This document shows, one piece after another, positions 24,692 to 31,746 of a DNA stretch of 64,000 nucleotides (its first letter is position 1; the number at the start of each line of letters is the position of its first letter). The notes under the pieces are model-generated. The model was not told the DNA's origin, ran no database searches, and worked only from the letters and a program-made list of their open reading frames with translations. Source of the DNA: an uncultured Oxalicibacterium sp. Lineage in GTDB: Bacteria; Pseudomonadota; Gammaproteobacteria; Burkholderiales; Burkholderiaceae_D. The stretch covers positions 62,001 to 126,000 of the forward strand of contig NZ_CAJYMD010000051.1 of NCBI RefSeq assembly GCF_913776015.1, in the 5' to 3' direction. Position numbers and translations under genes: made by a program.

Positions 24692-26076
24692 ACGCAAGGC
24701 ACGTCGTCATCGCGATGTGCGGGATTGCAGGCTTGCTGGTTCTTGGCGGCGCAGCCAGCCTCGATACACAGGTACTAAGTGCTGGCAGCGACACCGTTTT
24801 CGATACGTCGCGCGAAGCGTATTCGCAGCCCAGCCCGATGATGGATGACGCCAATGAACGCGCCTTTGCGCGCGGGCGCAGCCTGTTCCGCCAATCCTGG
24901 GTGATCGCGCCGGCAACCGATCGCGCGGCAGGTCTTGGCCCGTTGTTCAACCGCATCTCTTGCATTGCCTGCCATGCGCGTAACGGGCGTGGTGGCGCAC
25001 CCGATGATCCTCAAGCCTCGATGCAAGCCATGCTGCTACGCTTGAGCATTCCCGGCACCGATGCACATGGCGGCCCGAAACCGCATCCTGCTTATGGCGA
25101 CCAGCTCAACGAACGCGGCGTTCCCGGCGTACCGGGTGAAGGCATTGCCTCCTTGCTGTACGAGGAGCACACGGAAACCTTCGCCGATGGATCGGACATC
25201 ACCTTGCGCAAACCCGCCATCCATTTACGCGACCTGGCTTACGGTCCACTGGGCAACGACATTCTGGTATCGCCACGCGTCGGCCCGGCTGTCTATGGTT
25301 TGGGGCTGCTGGAAGCGATTCCTGACGAGACTTTGCTAGCCCTGCGGAATCAGCCCAAGCCGGCCGGCATCGGTGGTCGTGTGAATATCGTATGGGATGC
25401 GATCAACAAGAAGGAAGCCATCGGCCGCTTCGGCATGAAAGCCAATGTGGCGAGCCTGACCGAACAGGTCGCGAATGCCTTTGTTGGCGATCTTGGCATT
25501 ACCTCCAGCCTACGGCCACAGGAAAACTGCACGGCAGTGCAAACTGCCTGCAAGCAAGCGCCCTCGGGCCGTGCATCCGAATACGAAAGCAGTGAACTGT
25601 CGCAAGCCGATCTGTTCGCCACCGTGTTTTATCACCGTTCGCTCGCCGTTCCTGCGCGCCGCAACATGCAGGACCAACAGGTATTGCGTGGGCAACAATT
25701 GTTCCGGCAAGCGCATTGCGCGGCCTGCCATGTACCCGAATTACGCACACGCAAGGATACAGCGCTGCCTTCTTTGTCAAACCGGTTGATCCGGCCGTAT
25801 ACCGATCTGCTACTGCATGACATGGGGGAAGGCTTGGCCGATGGCCGTCCCGATTATCGTGCCACCGGACGCGAATGGCGCACACCGCCATTATGGGGTA
25901 TCGGTCTGGCGAAGAAGGTCAATCCCAATGCGGGCTTCTTGCACGATGGACGCGCACGCACATTGCTGGAAGCAGTAATGTGGCACGGTGGTGAAGCGCA
26001 AGCATCACGCGAAGCAGTACGCGCAATGCCGACCGAGGATCGCGCAGCGCTGTTGCGTTATCTGGGATCGATTTGA
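24688..26076 (+). CDS. Di-heme c-type oxidoreductase, DUF1111 family
   Basis: The 462-residue product has an N-terminal signal-like helix (VVIAMCGIAGLLVLGGAA) and two covalent heme sites: Cys92-x-x-Cys95-His96 (SCIACHARNGRGG) and Cys344-x-x-Cys347-His348 (HCAACHVPEL). The conserved family regions are present, including VSPRVGPAVYGLGLLEAIPDE and WRTPPLWGIG. DUF1111 proteins are periplasmic di-heme oxidoreductases related to the MauG and peroxidase groups and are often encoded with iron-uptake genes. Here it follows the receptor and binding protein with a four-base overlap. Redox release of iron from its chelate is a reasonable but unproven role. Confidence 0.88.
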   Translation: MNARHVVIAMCGIAGLLVLGGAASLDTQVLSAGSDTVFDTSREAYSQPSPMMDDANERAFARGRSLFRQSWVIAPATDRAAGLGPLFNRISCIACHARNGRGGAPDDPQASMQAMLLRLSIPGTDAHGGPKPHPAYGDQLNERGVPGVPGEGIASLLYEEHTETFADGSDITLRKPAIHLRDLAYGPLGNDILVSPRVGPAVYGLGLLEAIPDETLLALRNQPKPAGIGGRVNIVWDAINKKEAIGRFGMKANVASLTEQVANAFVGDLGITSSLRPQENCTAVQTACKQAPSGRASEYESSELSQADLFATVFYHRSLAVPARRNMQDQQVLRGQQLFRQAHCAACHVPELRTRKDTALPSLSNRLIRPYTDLLLHDMGEGLADGRPDYRATGREWRTPPLWGIGLAKKVNPNAGFLHDGRARTLLEAVMWHGGEAQASREAVRAMPTEDRAALLRYLGSI

Positions 26077-26249
26077 AGCAATGCCGGCGGCATTTCACCA
26101 AGCCATGAGTAAGCTTGTCGTGTCATGCATTACCATGCGGAGCGCTGACGGCGTACCGTTTCGCGTGCCGTTTTTCATGTAGCTCGATAGCGCTTTCCTT
26201 CACCGCGCACTCGTGCAACACTAGAGCGACACATTACAAGGAAACCATC

Positions 26250-26447
26250 ATGGCCAAAAAAGAAGAAATTGATCCGGAAACCCAGGCCATTCTGGACTGG
26301 TGCATTGAAGTTGAAAATTTTCTGGTGGCCGGTGGCGCCACGCGCGAGCAGGCGCAGGATCATATCGAGGAACAGATCGAATGGTTTACCGACCTGTTTT
26401 ACGATGGCCTGACGCCGGAAGAGGCAGCGAAGGAAGCCCTGGCTTGA
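26250..26447 (+). CDS. Small acidic hypothetical protein, 65 residues
   Basis: CAAGGAAACC precedes the ATG at 26250. The product is strongly acidic and helical (MAKKEEIDPETQAILDW..., VAGGATREQAQDHIEEQIEWFTD, GLTPEEAAKEALA). It looks like a two-helix domain with a repeated G-x-T/S-x-E-x-A pattern. The family is not recognised; codon use matches the backbone. Confidence 0.65.
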   Translation: MAKKEEIDPETQAILDWCIEVENFLVAGGATREQAQDHIEEQIEWFTDLFYDGLTPEEAAKEALA

Positions 26448-26532
26448 AGCAAGGAGATTATTTGAAACGCCTGAATTTTTGCTAGCCAAACCCTATCACC
26501 AACCGACACAAGAACACTTTGCGTCGACAGAG

Positions 26533-26946
26533 TCAGGAAGCGCCGTTCTTTTTAGCCGACAATGTTGATACCAATTGCGGCTTACTCAGTAGTTTGCTGA
26601 ATAGAGCGAAGTCATTGGCAATCGCTTCGGCCGCCTTCCGCTCCATGTCACGATAGCGCTCCACAACACTTCGACCGAAATCAGTCACGATGGCACCGCC
26701 GCCACCCGCTCCGCCAGTCGCCGTCACTACCAGCGGCTCAGTGAAAGCCGCATTGGTAGATTCGATAAGAAGCCAGGCGCGACGGTAGGACATGCTCAGC
26801 TCGCGCCCGGCGGCAGAAATCGAACCGGTTCGCGCGATGGCATCGATTAAATCAGCCCGCCCCGGCCCCATCGCCGTCATTTCACCCATCAAGATACGGA
26901 CACGCGGAACACGACGAGGTGACGAGAATGTTTTTTTCTTGGGCAT
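26533..26946 (-). CDS. ModE-type winged-helix regulator without sensor domain
   Basis: GGAAG stands upstream of the ATG at 26946. The 137-residue product is the DNA-binding half of ModE: MGPGRADLIDAIARTGSIS, AAGRELSMSYRRAWLLIES, and the beta wing GGAGGGGAIVTDFGR. It lacks the molybdate-binding TOBE domains. Similar single-domain regulators are often annotated as LysR-related. It is one of three ModE-head proteins in the window. A candidate operator, AATGGAGCG at 26959-26967 with an inverted copy at 27012-27020, lies before its start. Confidence 0.82.
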   Translation of the reverse strand: MPKKKTFSSPRRVPRVRILMGEMTAMGPGRADLIDAIARTGSISAAGRELSMSYRRAWLLIESTNAAFTEPLVVTATGGAGGGGAIVTDFGRSVVERYRDMERKAAEAIANDFALFSKLLSKPQLVSTLSAKKNGAS

Positions 26947-26958
26947 GATGACTTCCAG

Positions 26959-27285
26959 AATGGAGCGCTTATTCTCTCCTACGCTGTCTTTGTCGCAAAG
27001 TACAAATTACTCGCTCCATTTATTCACTCCTTGAATGGACGCGGATTGGTAGGCAAGCGCCTTGCGTCCTTCGGATGATCGAGCGGCACGAGACATTTCG
27101 TTCTGGAGTTAGCTGATCACGTCACGGCCATTGATTTCGGCGGTCACATCTCCAGCCAACAATTATCGACATAAGCTGGCACGACACGATGGAGATCGCT
27201 GCACGAATACATATAGGTGCGCAATTCTGCGCACAGACTTGCGGCTGCACACGCTGCATGAAATTGACTGTGAGGGAGGGCGACT
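26959..27285. other. Intergenic region with a 9-base inverted repeat before the ModE-type gene
   Basis: AATGGAGCG (26959-26967) faces CGCTCCATT (27012-27020), 44 bases apart, and could be an autoregulatory site. No credible gene was found in the remainder. Confidence 0.4.
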
Positions 27286-28296
27286 TCACCCTTGAACAAT
27301 GCAAGCCTTCCCGGCTTCTTTGGCCATGTATAAAGCCTGATCCGCGCGCGTTAGGACGGTAGTTAAATCTTCATCATCGGTCAAAGTAACAATCCCCGCA
27401 CTGAAACCGAAACGAACTCCTTCAACTTCGAGTTCATTAACCGCCGACAACAAGCTCTGAATTCTTGCTAACGCGTTGGCATCACTAAACCCTTGCAATA
27501 CCACGCCGAACTCCTCGCCCCCTAATCTTCCGACCGCATCCGAAGGGAGGTGTTGTTTCAACGCGCGCGCCATTGCCATCAGCACGAGATCACCGACATG
27601 ATGGCCGTACCGGTCATTAATGCGCTTGAAATTATCAATATCGATCATGCAAAAATGGACTCGCGTAAGAGAGCGCCGGCTTAGAGCCTGCTCCATGATT
27701 TGCATGAATGCGCGACGATTGTTCAGGCTAGTAAGGGTATCCGTATGCGACAAAATGCGAAAATTCTCCTTTGCCTCGCTCATGTTCTGCATTGCCAGCA
27801 TGAACATGTGGTGGACCATCAAGCCTAGCAAAAGGGCCGACGAAAGCGCGATACCCAGTAGCGGAGTCGAAACTGCCTCGAAAAATCGCGCGTCTTCAGC
27901 TACAAAGACGCAACCAATGACAAGCAAGCTGCTAAGGAAATAGTCGCGTCGGTAGTTGAATACCAGCGCTGTGGTCATAATGATTTCTATCGCGACCGCA
28001 ATCGACCAATAGAACCGTGCATCGGCCATAGCTCCAAGCTGTAGACGGAAGCCAAGCGACATTGTAAGAATGTAAGCAAAACCTAGAACACGATGTGCGG
28101 TAAAGGTGTACCAAATCTTGGTGTTAACGTAGGTTATACCGCCAAGTATCAGAGAGATCAGACTGAATTCGATCAGTGGCAGGTGTTCGACGTAGGGATT
28201 CATCAAAAAACTGCTAACGAATGCCACTATCCCGATTACCATCGAAACAAGAATCTGCTTGTGCAGCAGTCGCCGGATTCCGACCTGGTGATTCAT
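27286..28296 (-). CDS. Membrane diguanylate cyclase (GGDEF domain)
   Basis: The 336-residue product has about six N-terminal transmembrane helices (for example QILVSMVIGIVAFVSSFLM) and a C-terminal GGDEF domain beginning SHTDTLTSLNNRRAFMQIME. The active-site motif is GGEEF within GRLGGEEFGVVLQ, and the substrate Asp and Asn are present (MIDIDNFKRINDRYGHHVGD), so synthesis of cyclic-di-GMP is expected. No RxxD inhibitory site precedes the motif. The membrane part resembles the MHYT-free MASE-type input regions but the ligand is unknown. Confidence 0.92.
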   Translation of the reverse strand: MNHQVGIRRLLHKQILVSMVIGIVAFVSSFLMNPYVEHLPLIEFSLISLILGGITYVNTKIWYTFTAHRVLGFAYILTMSLGFRLQLGAMADARFYWSIAVAIEIIMTTALVFNYRRDYFLSSLLVIGCVFVAEDARFFEAVSTPLLGIALSSALLLGLMVHHMFMLAMQNMSEAKENFRILSHTDTLTSLNNRRAFMQIMEQALSRRSLTRVHFCMIDIDNFKRINDRYGHHVGDLVLMAMARALKQHLPSDAVGRLGGEEFGVVLQGFSDANALARIQSLLSAVNELEVEGVRFGFSAGIVTLTDDEDLTTVLTRADQALYMAKEAGKACIVQG

Positions 28297-28494
28297 TCAT
28301 TCCGCCTTGTCGAACTTTTATGTTGCACTACACATTTTTCGGCAGAATATTCGTGAAATTGAGTGACGAACTTGAAAGGCGCCGTGCTGGTCATTTTACG
28401 GATGCATCACCGTTATCGGTGCGGTTGGCAAACAGACGTTTTGTTCTTTGCATTTGTTTGGAATTAAGTCGTATAAATGCTGCATTTCCACAAC

Positions 28495-28525
28495 AAAAAA
28501 GGGACCACATGGGCCCCTTCTTTAT
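28495..28525 (-). terminator. Terminator of the LysR gene at 28540
   Basis: On the minus strand a GC-rich hairpin (AAGGG...CCCTT, loop around CATGTG) is followed by TTTTTTG, 15 bases after the stop codon. Confidence 0.75.
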
Positions 28526-28539
28526 TGTCGGCTACTCTC

Positions 28540-29499
28540 TTATTTATGTTTCTTTGCCGGTGCAATGCCTTCATGCGTACTCAAATTCATCTGTTCGCGG
28601 AGCCATTTGTGTGCCGGATTACGTGCATCACGCTCGTGCCATAGCATATCCACATTGACCGCAGGCAGTTCGAAAGGCAGCGTTTTGGCGATCAGCGAGT
28701 GCTCCATGCCCGTTGCAGCAATCAGATGGCGTGGCAGCACCGTGATCAGATCAGAACTGGCAACCACTTTACCTGCCGTGAAAAACTGATTCACCGTCAG
28801 CAGAATACGGCGCTCGCGGCCCAGTTCGCTCAAGGCATCGTCCATCAAGCCTTTGGCGCGTCCCGAGAAACTCACCAGCAAGTGGTGCGCCTCGCAGTAG
28901 TTATCCAGCGTCAGCTCTTCCTTTGCCAACGGATGACCCTTGCGCATCACGCAAACGTATTCACCCGTGTACAGGCTTTCGTGGCGAATCTGCGATACCG
29001 CGGTGTTCTGACCACTGGCCAGTTGCGCGGCAACCCCAGGGAAAAACCCGATTGCCAGATCGATATCGCCGCGCAACAGCATGGGGCGTGGTTCACGCGT
29101 CGTAAGTGGCACCATGCGCACATTGAGGCCAGGCGCTTCCTTTTCGATGGCGCGCACCAGATAGGGCAGCCAGAGCGCCGCCGTGGCATCGGCCATTGCC
29201 ATGCGGAACGTGGTGTTTGCACGCGACACATCGAAGGTGTCCGGCGTCACAGCCGCTTCGAGATCGGACAGGGCGCGGCGCACAATCGGCCACAACTCGA
29301 CCGCACGCGACGTCGGCTTGACGCCGTGCGCCGTACGAATCACCAGTTCGTCCCCTAGCGTATCGCGCAAGCGACGCAAGGCATTGGACACTGCAGGCTG
29401 TGTCATGGCCAGCAGATTCGCTGCGCGTGTCAGGTTCTGTTCTGTCATGACTGCGTCAAAGACGCGGAGCAGATTCAGATCCAGTGTCAAAAAACTCAT
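28540..29499 (-). CDS. LysR family transcriptional regulator
   Basis: The 319-residue product opens with a LysR HTH (MSFLTLDLNLLRVFDAVMTE, NLTRAANLLAMTQPAVSNAL, RRLRDTLGDELVIRT) and continues with the periplasmic-binding-like effector domain (FRMAMADATAALWLPYLVRAI). The arrangement is like NodD/LeuO-type members. The effector is unknown. It is transcribed away from the small gene at 29646, which it may control. Confidence 0.9.
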   Translation of the reverse strand: MSFLTLDLNLLRVFDAVMTEQNLTRAANLLAMTQPAVSNALRRLRDTLGDELVIRTAHGVKPTSRAVELWPIVRRALSDLEAAVTPDTFDVSRANTTFRMAMADATAALWLPYLVRAIEKEAPGLNVRMVPLTTREPRPMLLRGDIDLAIGFFPGVAAQLASGQNTAVSQIRHESLYTGEYVCVMRKGHPLAKEELTLDNYCEAHHLLVSFSGRAKGLMDDALSELGRERRILLTVNQFFTAGKVVASSDLITVLPRHLIAATGMEHSLIAKTLPFELPAVNVDMLWHERDARNPAHKWLREQMNLSTHEGIAPAKKHK

Positions 29500-29645
29500 T
29501 GTTATTTACCGTTTAAAAGAATCGGCAACCCGAAATTTGTCATTCACAAAATATATGACAGCCATCCCGAATTGAAATTAGATTTATATCTCTAGTGTAC
29601 CTATACTGCAAAACATCACAACTGCCGCATGATTCAAGGACCATC

Positions 29646-29924
29646 ATGTTTACCTCATTCCGCCGCCTTACAACGACCGCTTCGCCATTTGCTCTGTTCC
29701 GCCAAGCCAACCGTATTGCACAATCGCAACCGGAAGTTGCTGCCGAACTGCGCATGCTCGCGATTTACGGAAAGAAAAAGCAGGGAGGGCGACCACAAGG
29801 TGGAAGCAAGACGCAGTCCAAGCCACTCATTACGCCTGCTCCATACAAACCAGCCTTTGCTGCAGAAGTCCGCATTCCGCGCGTCTTCGTGTCGCTGTTC
29901 TCTGGTAAGCCGGCGCTTGCCTGA
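29646..29924 (+). CDS. Small basic hypothetical protein, 92 residues
   Basis: The start ATG at 29646 has AAGGACC upstream. The product (MFTSFRRLTTTASPFAL...) is basic, with KKKQGGRPQGGSKTQSKP in the middle and no hydrophobic signal. It lies opposite the LysR gene across a 146-base divergent region. It shows no recognised family. Confidence 0.5.
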   Translation: MFTSFRRLTTTASPFALFRQANRIAQSQPEVAAELRMLAIYGKKKQGGRPQGGSKTQSKPLITPAPYKPAFAAEVRIPRVFVSLFSGKPALA

Positions 29925-29998
29925 TTTCCGGCATGCCGTTGCAGTCCTCTAGCAACGGAAAGCAGATAGAGTCGGTTGACCGTTTTGCAAGTTAGTCT

Positions 29999-30104
29999 GT
30001 CGCATGCAGAGAGGTATCTGCAAATGCAGCCCAGGATGTCTCCTCCTCCCTCTCAGGGAAGGTTCAAGTCCCAGCGTGCCTATCGCCGCTGGGCTTTTTT
30101 TATT
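29999..30104 (+). ncRNA. Candidate small RNA with C-rich loop and terminator
   Basis: About 105 bases without a good reading frame contain three consecutive hairpins: a first stem GCAGA/TCTGC, a middle CCCT/AGGG with an exposed CTCCTCCTCCCTC tract complementary to Shine-Dalgarno sequences, and a final CCCAGCG/CGCTGGG stem followed by CTTTTTTTATTT. This is the layout of trans-acting bacterial small RNAs. The promoter is not clear (a TTGACC at 29976 lacks a good -10). It lies in a 311-base gap between 29924 and 30236. Confidence 0.45.
30070..30104 (+). terminator. Rho-independent terminator (end of candidate small RNA)
   Basis: CCCAGCG/CGCTGGG with a ten-base loop is followed by CTTTTTTTATTT on the plus strand. 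Confidence 0.8.
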
Positions 30105-30235
30105 TGTTGCCATCTGTGAGACGTTTAACCGATTGTTGTTGCAATTAGGCATACAACTACTGTGTTTGCAGGCAGAATGGCTGAAACCGCAGTAACAAGC
30201 GCCCGCGCAAGCTCATCGAGCGCGCATTTGATGTT

Positions 30236-30457
30236 TTGCCGAAAGTGAAGTTACCTTGCTACAGGGAGTACGACTTGGGTCAGATAATCAAAAACAACTA
30301 CACGAACGGTGCCTTGCTCAAAGAGCTGATGACGGCACCGCCAATGACAGCCGAGCAGCATGCCGAAATCATGCGCCAGAGGATTGCACATCGCCGCATG
30401 GTAGAGGAAGCGCGGGATAAAAAGCAGGCGAGTGAAGATATCTTTGCCGAAGAATGA
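30236..30457 (+). CDS. Small hypothetical protein, up to 73 residues
   Basis: The frame ends directly before a strong terminator at 30459, which favours a real gene. The start is uncertain: TTG at 30236 or GTG at 30245, with no clear ribosome site. The product is helical and charged (RQRIAHRRMVEEARDKKQ) without hydrophobic segments. The family is not recognised. Confidence 0.4.
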   Translation: MPKVKLPCYREYDLGQIIKNNYTNGALLKELMTAPPMTAEQHAEIMRQRIAHRRMVEEARDKKQASEDIFAEE

Positions 30458-30458
30458 C

Positions 30459-30484
30459 AAGCGCGGTTCATCCGCGCTTTTTTA
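30459..30484 (+). terminator. Rho-independent terminator after the 30236 gene
   Basis: AAGCGCGG/CCGCGCTT with loop TTCAT, then TTTTT. Confidence 0.85.
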
Positions 30485-30584
30485 TGCCAACCATCATCCG
30501 GCATCTGCTAGGGACGCTCTTTACATATGCGCTTGATGGCAACAGCCCCTTACACGACGGCGGCTGTTCCTTGAGGCAACTGGA

Positions 30585-30625
30585 AGAAAGGAAAAAGGCT
30601 GCATTGTCGAAACAATGCAGCCTTT
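30585..30625 (-). terminator. Terminator of the fds operon
   Basis: A perfect 14-base stem (AAAGGCTGCATTGT and its complement) closed by a CGAA tetraloop lies 24 bases after the fdsD stop; the minus-strand tail is TTCCTTTCTTCC. Confidence 0.85.
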
Positions 30626-30648
30626 CCTTGGATCCTTGCCGGCAGGGC

Positions 30649-30876
30649 TTAGATCAATTTGCGTGAACGCACGGCTTCCAGTGCAAACTCGCTCAGACCT
30701 TCGCCATTGTGTTGATCGACATGCGCCATCAGTGCCTTGCGCATGCGTGGATCCCACGAACGCTTGAGATGGCCGATGAATTCATCGATCGACTGATTGC
30801 GGTCGCGCATGGCCACGAAAAAATCACCGATCTGGTTTGCCATCTTGATCAGCGTATCAATGTTATTGCCGCTCAT
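30649..30876 (-). CDS. fdsD: NAD-dependent formate dehydrogenase delta subunit
   Basis: The 75-residue product (MSGNNIDTLIKMANQIGDFF) has the FdsD signature: IDEFIGHLKRSWDPRMRKALMAHV and the conserved GLSEFALEAV. FdsD is a small subunit or assembly partner of soluble Mo-dependent formate dehydrogenase in Cupriavidus and Rhodobacter. It is the last gene of fdsG-B-A-fdhD-fdsD, 29 bases after fdhD, and is followed by a strong terminator. Confidence 0.9.
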   Translation of the reverse strand: MSGNNIDTLIKMANQIGDFFVAMRDRNQSIDEFIGHLKRSWDPRMRKALMAHVDQHNGEGLSEFALEAVRSRKLI

Positions 30877-30905
30877 TCCTGTCTTCCTTCGAAAGAATAA
30901 CTACT

Positions 30906-31733
30906 TCAATTATCGTGCTTCAACCGATGCGGCTGCGCATAAACGACGTGGCTCTGGTCACGTACGAAACCCACCAGCGTGACATTGGTGTCATTGGCCA
31001 TCTTGATCGCAAGACTTGTCGGCGCCGAAATGGCGGCAATCAATCCGATACCCATCGTGGCCGACTTCTGCACCATTTCATAACTGGCACGGCTCGTAAT
31101 CAGCACCGCGCCGGCGGCAAAATCGAAACGACGGCTGGCCATCGCACCGATCAACTTGTCCAGCGCATTGTGACGCCCTACATCTTCACGAACGAGTACG
31201 ACTTCGCCGCTTAGATCCATCCATGCTGCAGCATGCGTCGCGCCCGTATACTTCTGCAGGCGCTGTTGCGCACGCATGGCACGCATGCCGGCATGAATCT
31301 GCGACGCAGTGAACATCGCATTGCCCTGGGCTGCCTGCGGGTGCCGAATTGCCTGTTCCAGCGTTTCGGCACCGCATAAGCCACATCCCGTGCGACCCGT
31401 CAGATTGCGACGTTTGTCTTTCAGCGCCACGAATCGTTCGGTTGCGATTTCCAGTTGTACCTGAATGCCATCGCATCCGGGCACGACCTCACAGTCATAC
31501 AGTTCCGACTTGCTCTGGAGGATGCCTTCACTCAGGGAAAAACCCAGCGCAAAGTCTTCCAGATCGTAGGGTGATGCCATCATCACCGCGTGCGAAATGC
31601 CGTTGTACTCCAATGCCACGGGCACTTCTTCAGCGACATCGTCTTCGCAGACAATGTGCTGGTCCGCATCCCATTTTTCTACCGGGACGCGAACCAGTGC
31701 ACTGCGTTCATCGTCGGTGACAGCATTCATCAC
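30906..31733 (-). CDS. fdhD: Formate dehydrogenase accessory sulfurtransferase
   Basis: The 275-residue product is FdhD (FdsC in fds nomenclature). It passes sulfur from a cysteine desulfurase to the molybdenum cofactor before insertion in the dehydrogenase. The loop cysteines are present as TGCGLCGAE, followed by the sequence around MRAMRAQQRLQKYTGATHAA, the conserved VLVREDVGRHNALDKLIG and ITSRASYEMVQKSA. It lies 13 bases after fdsA on the same strand, inside the fds operon. Confidence 0.95.
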   Translation of the reverse strand: MMNAVTDDERSALVRVPVEKWDADQHIVCEDDVAEEVPVALEYNGISHAVMMASPYDLEDFALGFSLSEGILQSKSELYDCEVVPGCDGIQVQLEIATERFVALKDKRRNLTGRTGCGLCGAETLEQAIRHPQAAQGNAMFTASQIHAGMRAMRAQQRLQKYTGATHAAAWMDLSGEVVLVREDVGRHNALDKLIGAMASRRFDFAAGAVLITSRASYEMVQKSATMGIGLIAAISAPTSLAIKMANDTNVTLVGFVRDQSHVVYAQPHRLKHDN

Positions 31734-31746
31734 GCGTCATTACACC

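Noticed and set aside
30055-30080. tRNA-like GGTTCAAGTCC, suggesting a tRNA or att site
   Set aside because: The flanking bases do not form a T-stem, acceptor or anticodon arms; the sequence belongs to the hairpin and terminator of the candidate small RNA.
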